A stretch of DNA of 64,000 nt from an uncultured Bacteroidota bacterium (GTDB lineage: Bacteria; Bacteroidota; Bacteroidia; Flavobacteriales; Flavobacteriaceae), in contig CABYPD010000001.1 of assembly GCA_902520835.1 (NCBI GenBank), positions 1 to 64,000 on the forward strand, in the 5' to 3' direction. A program made the position numbers and the translations under genes. The notes beneath the pieces are model-generated. The model worked only from the letters and a program-made list of their open reading frames with translations, had not been told where the DNA came from and did not search any database. Positions 61,009 through 64,000 of this stretch are shown here, piece after piece; position 1 is the stretch's first letter; each line of letters opens with the position of its first letter.

Positions 61009-64000
61009 ATGATATCTTTTTTCACAAAAGACAACTCACACGTATATGCCGTCGAATCCGAAGGAGCACTTTCCCCCGAAACCCACAAAAAACTAGAATG
61101 GCTTTTTTCAGGGTCAGGTTATATTTCCAGTAAAATAATTGAATCTAAATATGTTGGTCCGAGGTCTAACATGACAACGCCATGGAGCACAAATGCTGTT
61201 GAGATTACTCAAAACATGGGTATTAGTGGAATTAAAAGAATTGAAGAATTTATTTTTTTTAACAATAAAAATTCTTTTGATCAGATGACCAATGAACTAT
61301 ATCAAAAATTAGATCAAAATATTTTTACAGTTAAAATTGAGCCTGAAGATTCAATTGAGATAACAAATATTAATGAATACAATAAAAGGGAAGGTCTTGC
61401 TCTAAGTGATGATGAAATTGTATATCTAGAAAATTTATCAAAAAAAATTAATAGAAATTTAACCGATTCTGAAGTATTTGGTTTTTCACAAGTTAACTCA
61501 GAGCATTGTCGGCACAAAATATTCAATGGAACATTCATTATAAACAACATTAAAAAAGAGAAATCTCTTTTTCAAATGATTAAGCAAACTACTAAACTTA
61601 ATAAAAACAGTGTAGTTTCTGCTTATAAAGATAATGTTGCTTTTATTCAGGGACCAAAAGTTCAACAATTTTCGCCTACTCTGTCAGAAAAACCATCAAT
61701 TTATAAAGACTCAACCTTTGAATCAGTAATCTCAATTAAAGCTGAAACTCATAATTTTCCAACTACTGTAGAACCTTTTAGTGGTGCAGCGACAGGATCT
61801 GGAGGAGAAATAAGGGATAGATTAGCCGGTGGACAAGGATCAATTCCTCTTGCAGGAACTGCAGTATACATGACTCCATATCCAAGATTTAATAATTCTA
61901 AGTTTGGTTTTGAAGAAAGAAAATGGCTTTATCAAAAGCCAATTGATATCTTAATCAAAGCATCTAATGGAGCATCAGATTTTGGAAATAAATTTGGCCA
62001 ACCGTTAATATCTGGTTCATTATTAACCTTTGAACATAAAGAAGGAAATAAACTTTTAGGATTTGATAAAGTAATAATGTTGGCAGGTGGAATTGGATAT
62101 GGAAAATTAGAACATTCTAAAAAGAAAAAAATTGATGATGGTGATTTAATTATTGTTTTAGGAGGTGATAATTATAGAATAGGTATGGGAGGTGCTGCTG
62201 TATCCTCAACTGATACAGGTGAGTATGCTTCTGGAATTGAACTAAATGCTGTTCAAAGATCAAATCCAGAAATGCAAAAAAGAGTAGCAAATGTTATTAG
62301 ATCAATAGTTGAATCTGACAATAATTTTATTAAATCAATTCACGATCATGGAGCTGGGGGACATTTAAATTGTATTTCTGAGCTTGTAGAGGATGTTGGT
62401 GGAATATTAGAAGTTGACAAATTACCAATTGGAGACAAAACACTTTCCTCAAAAGAAATTATTGGAAATGAGTCTCAAGAAAGAATGGGATTAGTAATAG
62501 CTGAAAAAGACTTCAATAAGTTAAAACAAATTTGTGAAAGAGAAAGAGCGCCTATATATAAAGTAGGTAAGGTAATTGAAAATGGAAGGTTTTTAGTTAA
62601 ATCAGATTTAAAAAATGAGACTTCAATTGACCTAGAATTATCAGATTTTTTTGGTAATTCACCAAAAACAATTTTAAAAGATACTATTTCAGATTTTTCA
62701 TATTCTGAACCTAAATTAGATTCTAAAAAAGTTTATTCATATTTGGATGACGTTCTATCTCTGGAATCAGTTGCATGTAAAGATTGGTTAACAAATAAAG
62801 TTGATAGATGTGTAACTGGAAGAGTTGTACTACAACAATGTACTGGTCCATTCCAAGTTCCACTAAATAATTGTGGTGTAATGAGTTTAGATTATAATGG
62901 TAAAAATGGAATAGCAACATCAATTGGTCATTCACCCATAATAAGTTTAATTGATCCTTCAAAAGGGTCGAGAAGTTCAATTGCTGAAGCACTAACTAAC
63001 ATCTTATTTGTTCCTCTGAAAGATAATTTAAAATCAATTTCCTTATCAGCTAATTGGATGTGGCCTGCTAATAATGATTCTGAAAACCATAGGTTATATC
63101 AGGCTGTTAAAGCTTGTTCTGAATTTTCAATCGATTTAGGAATAAATATTCCAACGGGCAAAGACTCTATGTCAATGAAACAAAAATACGCTGATAAAGA
63201 TGTATTATCACCTGGAACTGTTATAATATCTGCTGTAGGTCACACAGAGGAAATTAATAAAATCATTCAACCCTACTTACATGGAGAAGATGGATATATA
63301 TATAAAATTGACTTTTCGTCTGATAAATATAGTCTTGGAGGCTCAGCACTATACCAATCACAAAATAAAATTGGTAAAAATGCACCTGATATAAAAGATT
63401 CAGGATACTTTCAATTAGCTTTTAATACTATTCAAAAATGTATAAAAGAAAATACAGTTTACTCTGGTCATGATATAAGCTCAGGTGGAATGATAGTTAC
63501 ATTACTTGAAATGTGTTTAGCGTCGGATAACTATGGGCTTAATATTAATTTATCAAAGGATGATGATATCCTAGAATTATTATTTAGTGAAAATCATGGT
63601 ATTATTATTCATGCAAAAGAAGAAATTGAAAAGCTTTTTTCTAATAATAACATAAAGTTTGAAAAAATAGGGACAGTTAACAAATCAAACTCTATAGCAA
63701 TAACTAATTTAAATGAAAAATATAGATTTGATATTGATTATTATAGAAAAAAGTGGTTTGAAAAATCTTACATGCTTGATTCTATTCAGTCATCTGAAGC
63801 TAAAGCTTTAGAAAGATATAACTCATTATCCAAAAATAAGCTAGAATTTAAGTTTCCTAAATGGTTTAATGGAGATTTTAAGCCAAGTTTTAACAAGAGA
63901 GTCAAAGCAGGTGTAATTAGAGAAAAAGGAAGTAATTCTGAAAGAGAAATGGCTTACATAATGAATAAAGCAGGCTTCGAAGTTATCGATATTCATATGA
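61009..64000 (+). CDS. purL: Phosphoribosylformylglycinamidine synthase, 3' end outside window
   Basis: Large single-chain FGAM synthase of purine synthesis (normal length about 1200-1300 residues); 997 codons are visible and the frame is open to the window end. Landmarks: GPRSNMTTPWSTNAVEITQNMGI, QVNSEHCRHKIFNG, SIKAETHNFPTTVEPFSGAATGSGGEIRD, HDHGAGGHLNCISELVEDVGG, NESQERMG and TGKDSMSMKQKY; the last visible part (RVKAGVIREKGSNSEREMAYIMNKAGFEVIDIHM) is the beginning of the glutaminase domain. The first 25-30 codons are richer in C-ending codons than the rest. A TAAATTTG box lies 10 bp upstream. Confidence 0.96.
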   Translation, partial: MISFFTKDNSHVYAVESEGALSPETHKKLEWLFSGSGYISSKIIESKYVGPRSNMTTPWSTNAVEITQNMGISGIKRIEEFIFFNNKNSFDQMTNELYQKLDQNIFTVKIEPEDSIEITNINEYNKREGLALSDDEIVYLENLSKKINRNLTDSEVFGFSQVNSEHCRHKIFNGTFIINNIKKEKSLFQMIKQTTKLNKNSVVSAYKDNVAFIQGPKVQQFSPTLSEKPSIYKDSTFESVISIKAETHNFPTTVEPFSGAATGSGGEIRDRLAGGQGSIPLAGTAVYMTPYPRFNNSKFGFEERKWLYQKPIDILIKASNGASDFGNKFGQPLISGSLLTFEHKEGNKLLGFDKVIMLAGGIGYGKLEHSKKKKIDDGDLIIVLGGDNYRIGMGGAAVSSTDTGEYASGIELNAVQRSNPEMQKRVANVIRSIVESDNNFIKSIHDHGAGGHLNCISELVEDVGGILEVDKLPIGDKTLSSKEIIGNESQERMGLVIAEKDFNKLKQICERERAPIYKVGKVIENGRFLVKSDLKNETSIDLELSDFFGNSPKTILKDTISDFSYSEPKLDSKKVYSYLDDVLSLESVACKDWLTNKVDRCVTGRVVLQQCTGPFQVPLNNCGVMSLDYNGKNGIATSIGHSPIISLIDPSKGSRSSIAEALTNILFVPLKDNLKSISLSANWMWPANNDSENHRLYQAVKACSEFSIDLGINIPTGKDSMSMKQKYADKDVLSPGTVIISAVGHTEEINKIIQPYLHGEDGYIYKIDFSSDKYSLGGSALYQSQNKIGKNAPDIKDSGYFQLAFNTIQKCIKENTVYSGHDISSGGMIVTLLEMCLASDNYGLNINLSKDDDILELLFSENHGIIIHAKEEIEKLFSNNNIKFEKIGTVNKSNSIAITNLNEKYRFDIDYYRKKWFEKSYMLDSIQSSEAKALERYNSLSKNKLEFKFPKWFNGDFKPSFNKRVKAGVIREKGSNSEREMAYIMNKAGFEVIDIHM

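Noticed and set aside
62723-62992. 89-codon ORF on the minus strand inside purL
   Set aside because: Shadow of purL; Leu/Gln-rich composition reflects the antisense of Asn/Lys codons, no domain or promoter.
1-64000. CRISPR arrays, insertion sequences, integrases, prophage genes, attachment sites, replication origin
   Set aside because: No repeated spacer structure, transposase or recombinase motif, tRNA-flanking direct repeat or DnaA-box cluster was found while reading the window.

Overview
The window is one continuous, gene-dense, AT-rich stretch (GC near 30 % by eye, not computed) from the chromosome of a flavobacterium (Bacteroidota), most likely a streamlined, uncultivated marine lineage. 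The evidence is protein content typical of Flavobacteriia (TPR, DUF2911, DUF4290, DUF6580 and TIGR03643 proteins, split transketolase, CarB without its C-terminal domain, TGT without zinc cysteines), promoters of the Bacteroidota form TTG-N18..21-TAnnTTTG, almost no Shine-Dalgarno sequences, and very short or negative intergenic distances. No insertion sequence, prophage, CRISPR array or rRNA was seen, and no gene-free stretch exceeds about 150 bp.

Layout. 1-6431 (+): end of folE, then cysS, yidD, lgt, a small membrane gene, thrS, infC (non-ATG start), rpmI, rplT. 6433-11254 (-): dnaB (carrying an in-frame-shifting lesion at an A6G tract), accA, an LptF/LptG permease, tgt. 11377-13180 (+): split transketolase. 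13177-15174: FKBP-type lipoprotein (-), phosphoribosyltransferase (+), shikimate kinase (-). 15249-18169 (+): tRNA-Lys, tRNA-Leu and, 14 bp later, crtI-crtB-crtZ (carotenoids). 18162-22105: ribH and a TPR membrane protein (-), recF and a DUF721 gene (+), ndk (-), DUF2520 gene (+). 22102-24368 (+): KdsC-like phosphatase, a 27-codon membrane ORF, a sodium:solute symporter. 25245-29437 (+): a tightly overlapped light/DNA-repair operon (SRPBCC, atypical SDR, CPD photolyase, a second cryptochrome/photolyase, TIGR03643). 29439-31712 (-): murA, DUF4290, DUF493. 31767-33783 (+): ATPase, fmt, YqgE. 33770-34996 (-): class IV aminotransferase, START-like protein. 35101: tRNA-Met. 35175-40138 (-): hisS, rplI, rpsR, rpsF, priA. 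40181-43423 (+): RdgB, a surface-type protein, purB, DUF6580. 43420-47619 (-): rmuC, carB, rpmH. 47722-52529: TPR protein, hydrolase, GNAT, mtaB, peptide-binding lipoprotein, L31. 52623-57088 (+): glycosyltransferase, phosphohexomutase, MsbA-like ABC exporter. 57162-58160: an unrecognised 332-residue protein. 58243-59700: ECF sigma factor with two partner genes. 59727-64000: an RsmB/NOP2-type methyltransferase and purL (truncated by the window edge).

Most of the content is housekeeping: translation, replication (DnaB, PriA, RecF), lipid and envelope biogenesis, purine/pyrimidine synthesis. The lifestyle-specific parts are the carotenoid genes and the photolyase operon, which fit sunlit surface water. 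The points most worth a second look are the dnaB frameshift placed exactly on an A-AAA-AAG slippery heptamer, the orphan protein at 57162, the 27-residue partner of the symporter, the loss of catalytic or metal-binding residues in several enzymes of the light operon and elsewhere, and the carotenoid genes apparently transcribed out of a tRNA promoter.
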